A stretch of 64,000 bases of DNA, from contig NZ_CP072934.1 in the NCBI RefSeq assembly GCF_024453815.1, positions 2,046,001 to 2,110,000 on the forward strand. The letters run 5' to 3'. The translations under genes and the position numbers were made by a program. Below, piece after piece: positions 1 through 9,814 of this stretch (position 1 is its first letter; the number at the start of each line of letters is the position of its first letter). Source of the DNA: Corynebacterium pseudogenitalium (GTDB taxonomy: Bacteria > Actinomycetota > Actinomycetes > Mycobacteriales > Mycobacteriaceae). The notes below the pieces were generated by a model. It saw nothing but the letters and a program-made list of their open reading frames with translations. It was not told where the DNA came from and searched no databases.

Positions 1-3000
1 CTTGCCAGCCTCGTGGCTCTTGATCTCCGGGAGCTTCTCGGAGATCTTCTCGTTGACCTTGTCGTAGCTCGGAGCGGTCGCCGTAACGACGCCATCATTA
101 CCAGGCTTGACGACGTCCCCATCCTTCGGACCGAACTCCCAGTCTTCAGAGCCCTTGGACGGCGTGCCCGTGGCCTCCTCAACTGGTGCCTTGATGTCCT
201 TGCCGAACGGGTTGTTCGAGGACTCGGTCTTGCCAGCCTCAACCGTGGTCGGATCGCCGTAGTTTGGGTTCACGATCTTGACATCGATCTCACCGATCGT
301 GTGGTTCCCAGTGCCATCGGTGATGATGACCTTGGCATCCTGCGGGTCAGTACCCTCCGGCACCGTAACCTTGACCTCGCCAGTCTTCTCGTCGATGACG
401 ACCTTCGATCCTGGGATCTCATTGCCGTCCTTATCGACCAGCTTGCCGGTCTCATCCCCCTTCGGGTTGTCGATCTTGCCAACGGTGTGCTCGCCACCGT
501 TAGCCGGAACCGTGGAGTTAGCACCGTCCGTGTTAATCGACGGCGCCGAAGGCGTAGCGTCCGGGTTCTTGATCTCGACCTTAATGGTGTCAATCACCTT
601 GCCGTCCTTGTCCTTGACAACAACAGTGATCTTGTCACCCGGCTTCGCATCCTTAGACGGAGTGACCTTGATACCACCGTCCGGCTCGATCTCAGCAGTA
701 CCCGGACCCTCGGTCTCAACCGTAGCGCCCTCAGGAACATCACCGGAACCATCCTTCTTCGGGACAGTCACATCCTTACCCGGCGTAGTCGAAGCATCAT
801 CCCAATCCGGATTCTTCGGAGCAGGAGCCTCCTCCTTGATCTCGACCTTAATGGTGTCAATCACCTTGCCGTCCTTGTCCTTGACAACAACAGTGATCTT
901 GTCACCCGGCTTCGCATCCTTAGACGGAGTGACCTTGATACCACCGTCCGGCTCGATCTCAGCAGTACCCGGACCCTCGGTCTCAACCGTAGCGCCCTCA
1001 GGAACATCACCGGAACCATCCTTCTTCGGGACAGTCACATCCTTACCCGGCGTAGTCGAAGCATCATCCCAATCCGGATTCTTCGGAGCAGGAGCCTCCT
1101 CCTTGATCTCGACCTTAATGGTGTCAATCACCTTGCCGTCCTTGTCCTTGACAACAACAGTGATCTTGTCACCCGGCTTCGCATCCTTAGACGGAGTGAC
1201 CTTGATACCACCGTCCGGCTCGATCTCAGCAGTACCCGGACCCTCGGTCTCAACCGTAGCGCCCTCAGGAACATCACCGGAACCATCCTTCTTCGGGACA
1301 GTCACATCCTTACCCGGCGTAGTCGAAGCATCATCCCAATCCGGATTCTTCGGAGCAGGAGCCTCCTCCTTGATCTCGACCTTAATGGTGTCAATCACCT
1401 TGCCGTCCTTGTCCTTGACAACAACAGTGATCTTGTCACCCGGCTTCGCATCCTTAGACGGAGTGACCTTGATACCACCGTCCGGCTCGATCTCAGCAGT
1501 ACCCGGACCCTCGGTCTCAACCGTAGCGCCCTCAGGAACATCACCGGAACCATCCTTCTTCGGGACAGTCACATCCTTACCCGGCGTAGTCGAAGCATCA
1601 TCCCAATCCGGATTCTTCGGAGCAGGAGCCTCCTCCTTGATCTCGACCTTAATGGTGTCAATCACCTTGCCGTCCTTGTCCTTGACAACAACAGTGATCT
1701 TGTCACCCGGCTTCGCATCCTTAGACGGAGTGACCTTGATACCACCGTCCGGCTCGATCTCAGCAGTACCCGGACCCTCGGTCTCAACCGTAGCGCCCTC
1801 AGGAACATCACCGGAACCATCCTTCTTCGGGACAGTCACATCCTTACCCGGCGTAGTCGAAGCATCATCCCAATCCGGATTCTTCGGAGCAGGAGCCTCC
1901 TCCTTGATCTCGACCTTAATGGTGTCAATCACCTTGCCGTCCTTGTCCTTGACAACAACAGTGATCTTGTCACCCGGCTTCGCATCCTTAGACGGAGTGA
2001 CCTTGATACCACCGTCCGGCTCGATCTCAGCAGTACCCGGACCCTCGGTCTCAACCGTAGCGCCCTCAGGAACATCACCGGAACCATCCTTCTTCGGGAC
2101 AGTCACATCCTTACCCGGCGTAGTCGAAGCATCATCCCAATCCGGATTCTTCGGAGCAGGAGCCTCCTCCTTGATCTCGACCTTAATGGTGTCAATCACC
2201 TTGCCGTCCTTGTCCTTGACAACAACAGTGATCTTGTCACCCGGCTTCGCATCCTTAGACGGAGTGACCTTGATACCACCGTCCGGCTCGATCTCAGCAG
2301 TACCCGGACCCTCGGTCTCAACCGTAGCGCCCTCAGGAACATCACCGGAACCATCCTTCTTCGGGACAGTCACATCCTTACCCGGCGTAGTCGAAGCATC
2401 ATCCCAATCCGGATTCTTCGGAGCAGGAGCCTCCGGTTTCTTGACCGTAACCTTTGCGGTAATCGTCTCACGAGACCCATCCGGATACGTCACTAAGACT
2501 GGAATGGTGTACTCGCCGACCTCTGCGTCTTCAGGTGGCGTGACCTCAATCTTTCCGTCCGGCGCAACAGTGACCCAGTCAGGTGTATCGATCTGCTTGC
2601 CATTCGGATCGGTCACCTGAGTGACCTGCTTGAACGAAGTACCCTCAGGAAGATCCTTACCATCCTTGTCCTGCGGAGCTGCCACTGTCGTGGTCTCTCC
2701 CACCTTCGCCTCAGCATCCTTGTACTGCGGCTCAAATTCACCGTTCTGGCGAACCTTGTCAACAGCAATGAAAGAGTCCTGAGCAATCACGACGCCGTAA
2801 GCGTTGACCAGCTGTGCTACGTACGTGCCGGGTTCCGCAAAGTCTGTGGGAGCCAGGTCACAGTTCTTAGCATCTGCCAGGGTGTTGACTGGGCAATCTT
2901 CACCGATCTGCTTGCCGTCCGGACCGTGCCAAACGATCTTGTTGTCACCAGAGAACGGCAGCTCACCTGTCAGCTTGATCTTCGCAGGCTCTAGGTTGTT

Positions 3001-4407
3001 GATGCCTTCTGGAAGATCTGCCGGGTTGAGGTAGGAATCATAATTTACGATATCCAAGGTCGTGATGTCGGCCTGAACATCAGCGAAGTTGATGTTGTAC
3101 CAACGGTTTCCGGCGTAGCTCGGAATACCAACTGCGCCACCCCAGTTCGGGTTCTCACCCGAGTTACCGTTTACCTTCTGGAAGACCGGCGTGGGGAAGC
3201 CACTGAAGGAGTTCAGGACCTTGCCGTCCTTCTCAGCCCAAAGGTAGGTGTACTTATTCATGCGGTCGCCGACATCGTCACCCATACGGATGGTGTAACG
3301 GCCTTCCGCATCGGTTTCAGCACCAACGGTCTTCAGGATTGGCTCCTTGCCGTTCGCACGCATGTTTTCGATCATGCTCTTGGTTGCGGCAGCCTGCTCA
3401 CGGTACGGCTTGTCACCAATGGCAAGTCGCTCGTATTCCGCAATACCCTCGTCGGAAAGAACAGAGGCGTAGACCTTAGCCCCCTCCATCGGCTGATCGC
3501 CCTTCCACTCGTAAAGCGGACCAGTCTCGTCACGGTCAGGACCACCTTGTGCATCGCGCCAAACACGGCCGTAGTAGGAATAACGTGGTGCCTCCGTTCC
3601 TTCAGGCTTGTGCCAGCCCTCCTCATCCATGGAGAAGTTCGGGCTCATCATGTAGGAGTTCTCCTCAGCGCTCGGAGCACGCTCTTCCAAGAAGATGCCG
3701 GTTCGTTGCATATTGTTACCCTCGAGGTAGAACGCACCGTTCGCGGAGCCCTGTACTACAGACGCCCACGCGCCTGGGACACCGCCACCAGCCTGGCGCA
3801 CATAGGCCAGATCATTACCGGTTTCCTCGTTCTTCAGAGGGGAGTCAACCCAAATGCGGTACTCCTGACCCCTAAGCGCGCGGAAGAGGTGTGGCTTACC
3901 GTTCACATCGACGAACGAGTACTCACCGCCTGGGACTTCACTATCCGGGTGGGAAAGTACATTGCCCTCCCCATCCCGAGCACGAAGATCAAAGACATAG
4001 TTACCTGACGTGTCACCAAGCTGGTGCGACTTCGTGGTAAAGATCGGGGAAATCGTGCCATCACGGTCCTTGAACTGCATGTAAATCGTGGCGTCGTTGA
4101 TACCCATGGTCCCCTTCAAAGAAGACGATGCAGTCACCTCTTTGAGGCCAATAAGACCAGACAGGGTTGCGAAAGCGTTCGTCATTCCAGTTCTGTTCGT
4201 GACGTATCCATTCGCGATGCCGTCCGCTTCAATCAACTTTGTTGGGTCTGTCGGCGGGGTGGCTACAACAGTTCCCGACGTTTCAGCATGCGCAGCCGGA
4301 CCAGTCTGCGGTACTACAGCTGTCTGAACTGCCGGTGCAACCAACGCAAACGACAATGCGGCCGCGGCAATCGAGGTGCCTCGACGCGCCTTATATGAGT
4401 TTCGCAT
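1..4407 (-). CDS. Giant repeat-containing secreted surface protein (C-terminus beyond window)
   Basis: The reading frame is open from ATG 4407 (upstream GGAAGGAA) to the window edge, giving 1469 codons with the C-terminus missing. Residues 1-42 form a signal peptide ending in AHA-E; its stretch RRGTSIAAAALSFALVAP is shared with the next gene's product. Residues to about 600 form the same N-terminal module as the two paralogues, with motifs such as SPIFTT and NRWYNIN. A YPDG motif follows near 645. About residues 655-1280 are seven identical 89-aa repeats containing PDGGIKVTPSKDAKPGD, resembling Rib/alpha-type surface repeats. Then comes a region like the tail of the second protein (NNPFGKDIKAP, EDWEFGPKDG). 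Inferred role: long stalk displayed on the cell envelope, with host or surface contact possible. The ligand is unknown. Confidence 0.85.
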   Translation of the reverse strand, partial: MRNSYKARRGTSIAAAALSFALVAPAVQTAVVPQTGPAAHAETSGTVVATPPTDPTKLIEADGIANGYVTNRTGMTNAFATLSGLIGLKEVTASSSLKGTMGINDATIYMQFKDRDGTISPIFTTKSHQLGDTSGNYVFDLRARDGEGNVLSHPDSEVPGGEYSFVDVNGKPHLFRALRGQEYRIWVDSPLKNEETGNDLAYVRQAGGGVPGAWASVVQGSANGAFYLEGNNMQRTGIFLEERAPSAEENSYMMSPNFSMDEEGWHKPEGTEAPRYSYYGRVWRDAQGGPDRDETGPLYEWKGDQPMEGAKVYASVLSDEGIAEYERLAIGDKPYREQAAATKSMIENMRANGKEPILKTVGAETDAEGRYTIRMGDDVGDRMNKYTYLWAEKDGKVLNSFSGFPTPVFQKVNGNSGENPNWGGAVGIPSYAGNRWYNINFADVQADITTLDIVNYDSYLNPADLPEGINNLEPAKIKLTGELPFSGDNKIVWHGPDGKQIGEDCPVNTLADAKNCDLAPTDFAEPGTYVAQLVNAYGVVIAQDSFIAVDKVRQNGEFEPQYKDAEAKVGETTTVAAPQDKDGKDLPEGTSFKQVTQVTDPNGKQIDTPDWVTVAPDGKIEVTPPEDAEVGEYTIPVLVTYPDGSRETITAKVTVKKPEAPAPKNPDWDDASTTPGKDVTVPKKDGSGDVPEGATVETEGPGTAEIEPDGGIKVTPSKDAKPGDKITVVVKDKDGKVIDTIKVEIKEEAPAPKNPDWDDASTTPGKDVTVPKKDGSGDVPEGATVETEGPGTAEIEPDGGIKVTPSKDAKPGDKITVVVKDKDGKVIDTIKVEIKEEAPAPKNPDWDDASTTPGKDVTVPKKDGSGDVPEGATVETEGPGTAEIEPDGGIKVTPSKDAKPGDKITVVVKDKDGKVIDTIKVEIKEEAPAPKNPDWDDASTTPGKDVTVPKKDGSGDVPEGATVETEGPGTAEIEPDGGIKVTPSKDAKPGDKITVVVKDKDGKVIDTIKVEIKEEAPAPKNPDWDDASTTPGKDVTVPKKDGSGDVPEGATVETEGPGTAEIEPDGGIKVTPSKDAKPGDKITVVVKDKDGKVIDTIKVEIKEEAPAPKNPDWDDASTTPGKDVTVPKKDGSGDVPEGATVETEGPGTAEIEPDGGIKVTPSKDAKPGDKITVVVKDKDGKVIDTIKVEIKEEAPAPKNPDWDDASTTPGKDVTVPKKDGSGDVPEGATVETEGPGTAEIEPDGGIKVTPSKDAKPGDKITVVVKDKDGKVIDTIKVEIKNPDATPSAPSINTDGANSTVPANGGEHTVGKIDNPKGDETGKLVDKDGNEIPGSKVVIDEKTGEVKVTVPEGTDPQDAKVIITDGTGNHTIGEIDVKIVNPNYGDPTTVEAGKTESSNNPFGKDIKAPVEEATGTPSKGSEDWEFGPKDGDVVKPGNDGVVTATAPSYDKVNEKISEKLPEIKSHEAGK
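568..2434 (-). repeat. Seven perfect 267-bp tandem repeats inside the surface-protein gene
   Basis: The same 267-bp unit (89 codons) recurs with the phrase ctcgaccttaatggtg at 574, 841, 1108, 1375, 1642, 1909 and 2176. No base difference was noticed between units. The unit length is a multiple of three, so gain or loss of units keeps the frame and changes stalk length. Perfect identity implies recent expansion or ongoing homogenisation. The copy number could also be collapsed in a short-read assembly. Confidence 0.97.
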
Positions 4408-4616
4408 AGAAATTCCTTCCATAGATGCAAACAGATTGACTTCCAGCTGTCCGACCAAAAGCCACTCGTCGTAAATTGTATCAATCCATACAGGCCACAG
4501 ATTACGTACAGTTGTTTTCTAATTTTGCAGGCCATAGACTTACAAACGTCGATTTTCGGCCTTCATATAGCCCATTTTTGAGTCAGTTAGTACATTTTTG
4601 TACATCTAAATACATA

Positions 4617-4628
4617 CCCCCCCCCCCC
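4617..4628 (-). promoter_or_regulatory. 12-nt C:G homopolymer upstream of the first surface-protein gene
   Basis: The 4408-4713 stretch has no gene and is the 5' region of the first surface-protein gene. It is A/T-rich and contains a run of twelve C (G on the coding strand) about 210 bp before the start codon. Such tracts slip during replication and, when placed in promoters, can vary expression of surface proteins. The tract is seen directly; its function is inference. Confidence 0.6.
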
Positions 4629-4713
4629 GAAACGTCATCACACCTGGTTTCTAGCCCAAAATTACATATGTGGCGTACCTCTTCCCCAAATAGCCCAATT
4701 CATAAAATAAATA

Positions 4714-4752
4714 AGCTGTGGCCCGTTACACATTCGATAACGGGCCACAGCT
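4714..4752 (-). terminator. Intrinsic terminator of the second surface-protein gene
   Basis: A perfect 15-bp stem (4714-4728 with 4738-4752) encloses a 9-nt loop. On the minus strand it is followed by the T-rich stretch TATTTATTTTATG. It lies 86 bp after the stop codon at 4838. The plus-strand side also has a weak T-run, so it may act both ways. Confidence 0.85.
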
Positions 4753-4837
4753 ATAGCTTTTCTTAACAGACCTTCAGGCTTGCTTCACGCAACCTGGCCC
4801 CCTACTCGGGGGTGTAAGCGGGTCGCGCGGCAACTTC

Positions 4838-7800
4838 CTACTTTGTCAGCTTGCCATCCTTCGTGGTGGACTCCGACGACAGCTTCGTCGTCTTACCGGA
4901 CGACCCCTTCAGCTCCAGGTCCTTCACAGAGGAGCTTGGGCCGCCGGGCTTGCAGGCGTCGTAAATGAACGTGCCTGCCAGGACACCAGCAGCGATCAGC
5001 GCGATGCCTGCGACAACCATGCCGAGGTCCGCACCGACGGTGCGCAGCTGCGCGTTAATACGCTCAGCCTGGCGTGCCATCTCCGGGTTGAAGATGCCAG
5101 CCTGCTGCTGGATGCGGGTGTTCGCAGCTTGCAACTGCGCCTCTACCTGACCAGCGAGGTCACTCAGAACCGGGATCTGAATCTGGGAAGCCAGACCCAG
5201 CGGCAGCAGCGCGATCAGCGGCAGACCGAAGCCCACAGCGGATGCTGCACAGGCACCAGCGTTGACCTTGCCAGCAACCGTGACGGTCTCCGCCTTGTTG
5301 CCGTGGCCGTCCCTCACGTTGATCTTGTCACCCTGCTTGAGCTCGACGCCCTTTGGCAGGTTCACGGACCAGTTGCCGTTCGCGTCGGTCGTGGTCTCAA
5401 GTTCCTTGCCGTTGGGCAAGGTGACGATGATTGTCTCGTTCGGGCGGTCGCCCTTACCGGAGATCTTCGTGTCACCGGCCGTAATCGGGTTTACCGTCGG
5501 CGCGGTGGTGTCTGGCTTCTCGCCGTCGTTCGCAGGGTCGGAGCCAGCCTTGACCTCAGCTTCATTCGTGACGCCGTCGCCATCGAAGTCACCTTCCGGA
5601 TCCAGCAGCGACTTGCCGTCCTTGCCGATCAGGTCGAAGTTGGCGGTCGCGCTGTTCGTCGAGTCGTCTTCGTAGGTGAAGTCAACCTCGACAGCCGGGC
5701 GGGCGAACGGTTTGAACGTCTCGAAGAACTTATCCCAACGCTTCTCGACGTCAGAGCTCTTGAGTTCCGGCAGCTTCGCCTTGAACTCGTCAGAAACATC
5801 CTTCATCGACGGCGCCTTCGCTGTGAGCACGCCGTTTTCCTGCGGGGTGAACGCCCACTTCTCAGCACCCTCAGGCTTCTTCACCTCAGCACTCTTCACC
5901 GGAGCCTTGGTACCGAACGGGTCGTTGGTGTTCTTCTCACCATCAACCGGAACGCCCGTGACCTTGTCGTACTCCGGCACGAAACGCTCAGCGTCGGTGC
6001 CGACAGTGATGGTCGTCTGCACCTCGTCGGTAGAGCCGTCCGGGTAGGTCACAACAACAGTGACGTCGTAGACGCCCGGCTTCGAGGTGTCCGGGTTCTC
6101 CTTGTACTTAAACGACGTGCCCTTTGGCAGGCTGTCCGCGTCCTTGATGTTGCCCTTCGCGTCCGGGGTGCCGCCGGTCTTGACCTTCTGGTCTTGGCCC
6201 TGCGGGTCGTTCTTGTCGGCGTCGGTCGCGTTCTTCTGCACCTTGACGTTAGCGTTGACCTTGTCGGTGGTGCCATCCGGGTAAGTGGCGACGATGGTCA
6301 CCGGCTTGTCACCCTCAGTGGAGGTGTCCGGTGTCTTTTCGTACTCGAAGGTCGTGCCCTCCGGCAGCTCGTCGATGTTGGTGACGTGATCCTTTGCCTC
6401 AGGGACCTCATTCGGCGCGACGGTCTTGTCCTGGACTTGCGGCTCGTAGGTGTCGGCGTCCGACTTCTTCGGCTGCTGCGGCTTCGGCTCCTCCTTCTTC
6501 GGATCCTCCACCTTCACGGTGGCCTGCACCTCGTCGGTGGAACCATCCGGGTAGGTCACGATAACCGTGACCGGCTTATCACCAGCGGTAGAGGTGTCCG
6601 GATCTTCCTTGTACTTGAACGTCGTGCCCTTCGGCAGCTTGTCCGCGTCCTTGACGTTGTCTTTCGGTTCCGGCCTCTTGCCGGTTTCAACCGTCTGGTC
6701 CTGGCCCTGCGGATCATGTTGGTCAGCCTGCGTGACCTTATCCTGAACAACGACCTTGGCCTCAACCTCGTCGGTGGAACCATCCGGGTAGGTCACGATG
6801 ACGGTGACCGGCTTGTCACCAGCGGTAGAGGTGTCCGGATCTTCCTTGTACTTGAACGTCGTGCCCTTCGGCAGCTTGTCCGCATCCTTGACGTTGTCTT
6901 TCGGTTCCGGCTTCTTGCCGGTTTCAACCGTCTGGTCCTTACCTTGCGGGTCGAACTGCTCGGCTTGATCCTTAGCGACCTTCACCGTCACCGGCACCTC
7001 ATCGGTGGTGCCATCCGGGTAGGTCACAACGACCACAGCCTTCTTATCACCAGAAGTGTCGGTCTTCGGCGCATCCTTCCAGGTGTACTTGGTGCCCTCC
7101 GGAAGCTCGTCCTTGTTCGCGATCGAGTCCTCAGCCTTCGGCTCGGAGTTCTTCGCAACCTCCTGGTCCTTGCCCTGCGGGTCGAACTGCTCAGCCTGAT
7201 CCTTGGCAACCTTCACCGTCACCGGCACCTCATCGGTGGTGCCATCCGGGTAGGTCACAACAACGACAGCCTTCTTATCACCAGAAGTGTCGGTCTTCGG
7301 CGCATCCTTCCAGGCGTACTTGGTGCCCTCCGGAAGCTCATCCTTGTTCGCGATCGAATCCTCAGCCTTCGGCTCGGAGTTCTTCGCAACCTCCTGGTCC
7401 TTACCCTCCGGGTCGTACTTGCCAGCCTGGTCGGTTACCTTCAGCGGCACAACGTCGGTGTGCTCGGTCTCGTTGCCGTCCTGGTCCACCAACGTGTAGG
7501 TGACGGTGACGTTCGGCTTTTCCTCAGAAGCGTCAACTGTCTTCTTCGGCGTACCGATGATCTTGCCGTTCTTGGGCTCCAGCCCCTCCGGAAGGCCCTC
7601 AACCTTGATGGAGTCCTTCTTCAGCTCGAAGCCTTGCGGCAGTTTGTCAAAGCCTTCCGGCTTCACTTCCTGCTCGTACGGCTCACCGACAACACCGTCG
7701 GACAGCTTGGTGTCCGTCACCGTGATCTTGGTGACTACCTGCTCCTTACGCTTCTGCGCGACGGGCTTCTTCTCGGTCTTCTCAACGCGCTTTTCCGGAT

Positions 7801-9814
7801 CTTCTTCGTCCGGGTTCTTGTAGACCGGGTTGCCGTCGTCGTCAAGCACCGGCACTTCCTGCTCCACCATGACCTCGACCTCGCGAGTCACGATGACCTC
7901 GGTGGTGCCCGGGGTGGTCGGCTTGCCGGTGATCTTGCCGGTCTTCGGGTCGATCTCAAGATCCGCTGGCAGATCCTTGGCGGAGAACACTGGTTCCGTG
8001 CCCTCCTTCATGTTGTCCGGCAGATCCTTGAACAGCGGCGTGACATCGTTATCCGGGAAATCGGTTCCCACCGACCCCAACGGCAGCGGCTCAGGAACAA
8101 CAGCGGTGAAGGAGTCTGCAATCTCCCAACGATCAGACGGCTCACCGGAAGCCGGGTCAACAGAAACCAGCGCAGCGGTGTAGACGGTGGTCTTCCTCAG
8201 GTCTTCAGGAGCCTGGAAATCACAAGACTTGAGCGCACCCTTGTCGTCGCTCTTGATCTTGCATAGCGCATCCTTGATCTCGGTCTGGGTGCCGTCCGGG
8301 GTGGTTGCGTACCAACGGATTGCGTACTCCGTGTTCGGCAGCAGGCCGGACGTCTTCGTGGTCACCTTGGAGCCCGGACGACCCTTGTTGTCGTAGGAGT
8401 TGTACTCCGGAATATCGAAGATCGGCTGTGCAGTCATCAACGGGAACTGCAGACCGTTCATGTTCGCGCCAGCAATAACGGTGCCCTGGTCGCCGTAGTT
8501 CATGAACATGTTGGCGACGAACGCAGAGTTCTTCACGTCGCGGCCCTCAATGTTCGGGTAGATGTACATGTAGTCAGTGTTGATATGGCGCACGTCGTAC
8601 AACGAAGCGCCGGTAAACACGTTGACCCACTGGTTCTGATAGTCCTCTGCGACCTTGCCCCAGTCTTCGTCGCTGACCACATTGTTCACACCGAAGTTGG
8701 CCTTGTCGCGCGAGTAGCCCAGTGTGCCCTTGAACGGCAAGTAAATCGTGCCGTCGTCCTTAGACGGGGCAACCACGGTCTCTGCAATGTGGGAGCCTTC
8801 GCCGTGCTCATCCTGGTACGCCTTGATGATGCGTTCCTGGTTCGCACGCTCCTGCTCAACGGTGTAGTTCGGGTTCTCGTTCTTCCAGGCGTCAATCTGA
8901 CGCGCGACTTCGTCGTTGAGGTACGACGCGACAATCTCGATTCCGCCAGCGGCGCGATCGCCGCGGCTCGGCTGGTACTTGTAGTAACCCGGCAAGGTAC
9001 CGGCAGACTCACCAGTCTCCCACCACACCATGGACTCGTTCGGGTGGGCAATGCTCTTGATCGCGCCAAAGTCTCCGTAGTACGGGAACTGACCATCAAC
9101 CGTCGGCTCACCAGTCTCGCCATCGAGGGCTCGGGTCCAATCCTTCTCCGGCTTAGCCAACCAACCAACGTGGTTCGGCTTCTCTTCCAGCACAAAACGG
9201 CCGTTGGTAATACGGGAACCAGCAGGGCCTGCAGTAAAGTTCCAAGATTCCTGCACACGGTCCGTAATCGAGGTGTAACGACCCGAGTTGAAGTCACCCG
9301 CGGCAACCACCGAGTACTTGCTTGGATCCGGGTTCTCGCCCCACACGCGGACGCGAACGCCACCGGCGGCCAGCCAGAACGGCGGCGCGTCGACCTCGTT
9401 GGTCACGTTTTCAGACAGGTCGAAGGAGAAGCGACCCTCGGAATCGGTCGTGGTATAGAACGTCGGCGAGACCTCACCGTTCTTGGTCACGTACTGCAGG
9501 TAGATGACATTGCCCTTGAGCGGCTCATTGTTCGAAGACAAGTCATCGTGGCGGCCATCCTTATTGATGTACGCCCAGCCGTGATAGCCATAGAAATCAC
9601 GCCAGCCACCCTTAGTAAAGATGGCGTTTGGCACCTGCTTGTTCTTACCCTCGCCTTGCTGGGCGCCCTTGTCAGCGCTTGAGGCAGGAGCAGCAGAAGC
9701 CGGCGGGTTGTCTTGTGCAAACGCAACAGGTTGAGCCAGCGGGGCCACCAGTGCAAAGGACAACGCCGCGGCGGCAATCGAAGTGCCGCGACGTGCCGTG
9801 ATGCTCTTTCGCAT
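4838..9814 (-). CDS. Giant secreted surface protein with six YPDG (Rib-like) repeats
   Basis: 1658 aa. ATG 9814 is chosen because AAGGAAG precedes it and a signal peptide begins there (cleavage near AFA-Q); 53 open codons upstream are non-coding. Residues to about 590 form the paralogue N-terminal module with SPTFYT. Putative-Ig/He_PIG-like segments follow (LEIDPKTGKITGKPTTPG). Residues 795-1272 hold six repeats of about 77 aa, each ending in TYPDG(T/S)TDEV. Next are a DGDGVTNEAE calcium-type loop, a bacterial Ig-like domain (TAPTVNPITAGDTKI) and a C-terminal module. That module has two hydrophobic helices (about 1520-1548 and 1598-1622) with a Cys beside each (GACAAS, DACKPG) and a short Lys/Ser-rich tail. 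There is no LPxTG. Inferred: envelope-anchored adhesin-like stalk with unknown ligand. Confidence 0.88.
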   Translation of the reverse strand: MRKSITARRGTSIAAAALSFALVAPLAQPVAFAQDNPPASAAPASSADKGAQQGEGKNKQVPNAIFTKGGWRDFYGYHGWAYINKDGRHDDLSSNNEPLKGNVIYLQYVTKNGEVSPTFYTTTDSEGRFSFDLSENVTNEVDAPPFWLAAGGVRVRVWGENPDPSKYSVVAAGDFNSGRYTSITDRVQESWNFTAGPAGSRITNGRFVLEEKPNHVGWLAKPEKDWTRALDGETGEPTVDGQFPYYGDFGAIKSIAHPNESMVWWETGESAGTLPGYYKYQPSRGDRAAGGIEIVASYLNDEVARQIDAWKNENPNYTVEQERANQERIIKAYQDEHGEGSHIAETVVAPSKDDGTIYLPFKGTLGYSRDKANFGVNNVVSDEDWGKVAEDYQNQWVNVFTGASLYDVRHINTDYMYIYPNIEGRDVKNSAFVANMFMNYGDQGTVIAGANMNGLQFPLMTAQPIFDIPEYNSYDNKGRPGSKVTTKTSGLLPNTEYAIRWYATTPDGTQTEIKDALCKIKSDDKGALKSCDFQAPEDLRKTTVYTAALVSVDPASGEPSDRWEIADSFTAVVPEPLPLGSVGTDFPDNDVTPLFKDLPDNMKEGTEPVFSAKDLPADLEIDPKTGKITGKPTTPGTTEVIVTREVEVMVEQEVPVLDDDGNPVYKNPDEEDPEKRVEKTEKKPVAQKRKEQVVTKITVTDTKLSDGVVGEPYEQEVKPEGFDKLPQGFELKKDSIKVEGLPEGLEPKNGKIIGTPKKTVDASEEKPNVTVTYTLVDQDGNETEHTDVVPLKVTDQAGKYDPEGKDQEVAKNSEPKAEDSIANKDELPEGTKYAWKDAPKTDTSGDKKAVVVVTYPDGTTDEVPVTVKVAKDQAEQFDPQGKDQEVAKNSEPKAEDSIANKDELPEGTKYTWKDAPKTDTSGDKKAVVVVTYPDGTTDEVPVTVKVAKDQAEQFDPQGKDQTVETGKKPEPKDNVKDADKLPKGTTFKYKEDPDTSTAGDKPVTVIVTYPDGSTDEVEAKVVVQDKVTQADQHDPQGQDQTVETGKRPEPKDNVKDADKLPKGTTFKYKEDPDTSTAGDKPVTVIVTYPDGSTDEVQATVKVEDPKKEEPKPQQPKKSDADTYEPQVQDKTVAPNEVPEAKDHVTNIDELPEGTTFEYEKTPDTSTEGDKPVTIVATYPDGTTDKVNANVKVQKNATDADKNDPQGQDQKVKTGGTPDAKGNIKDADSLPKGTSFKYKENPDTSKPGVYDVTVVVTYPDGSTDEVQTTITVGTDAERFVPEYDKVTGVPVDGEKNTNDPFGTKAPVKSAEVKKPEGAEKWAFTPQENGVLTAKAPSMKDVSDEFKAKLPELKSSDVEKRWDKFFETFKPFARPAVEVDFTYEDDSTNSATANFDLIGKDGKSLLDPEGDFDGDGVTNEAEVKAGSDPANDGEKPDTTAPTVNPITAGDTKISGKGDRPNETIIVTLPNGKELETTTDANGNWSVNLPKGVELKQGDKINVRDGHGNKAETVTVAGKVNAGACAASAVGFGLPLIALLPLGLASQIQIPVLSDLAGQVEAQLQAANTRIQQQAGIFNPEMARQAERINAQLRTVGADLGMVVAGIALIAAGVLAGTFIYDACKPGGPSSSVKDLELKGSSGKTTKLSSESTTKDGKLTK
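5999..7432 (-). repeat. Six tandem YPDG repeats in the second surface-protein gene
   Basis: Six in-frame units of roughly 77 codons each end with a TYPDG motif. Units 1 and 2 are nearly identical, as are units 3 and 4; units 5 and 6 are more divergent. This pattern fits successive duplications of different age, unlike the uniform array in the neighbouring gene. Confidence 0.9.

Noticed and set aside
568-2434. CRISPR array
   Set aside because: The repeats are contiguous 267-bp coding units without variable spacers. No CRISPR array or cas gene was seen in the window.
13-2620. Two long plus-strand frames (about 780-830 codons) across the tandem repeat
   Set aside because: They exist because one 267-bp unit happens to lack stops in those frames and is copied seven times. 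The minus-strand frame carries the signal peptide and domain structure.
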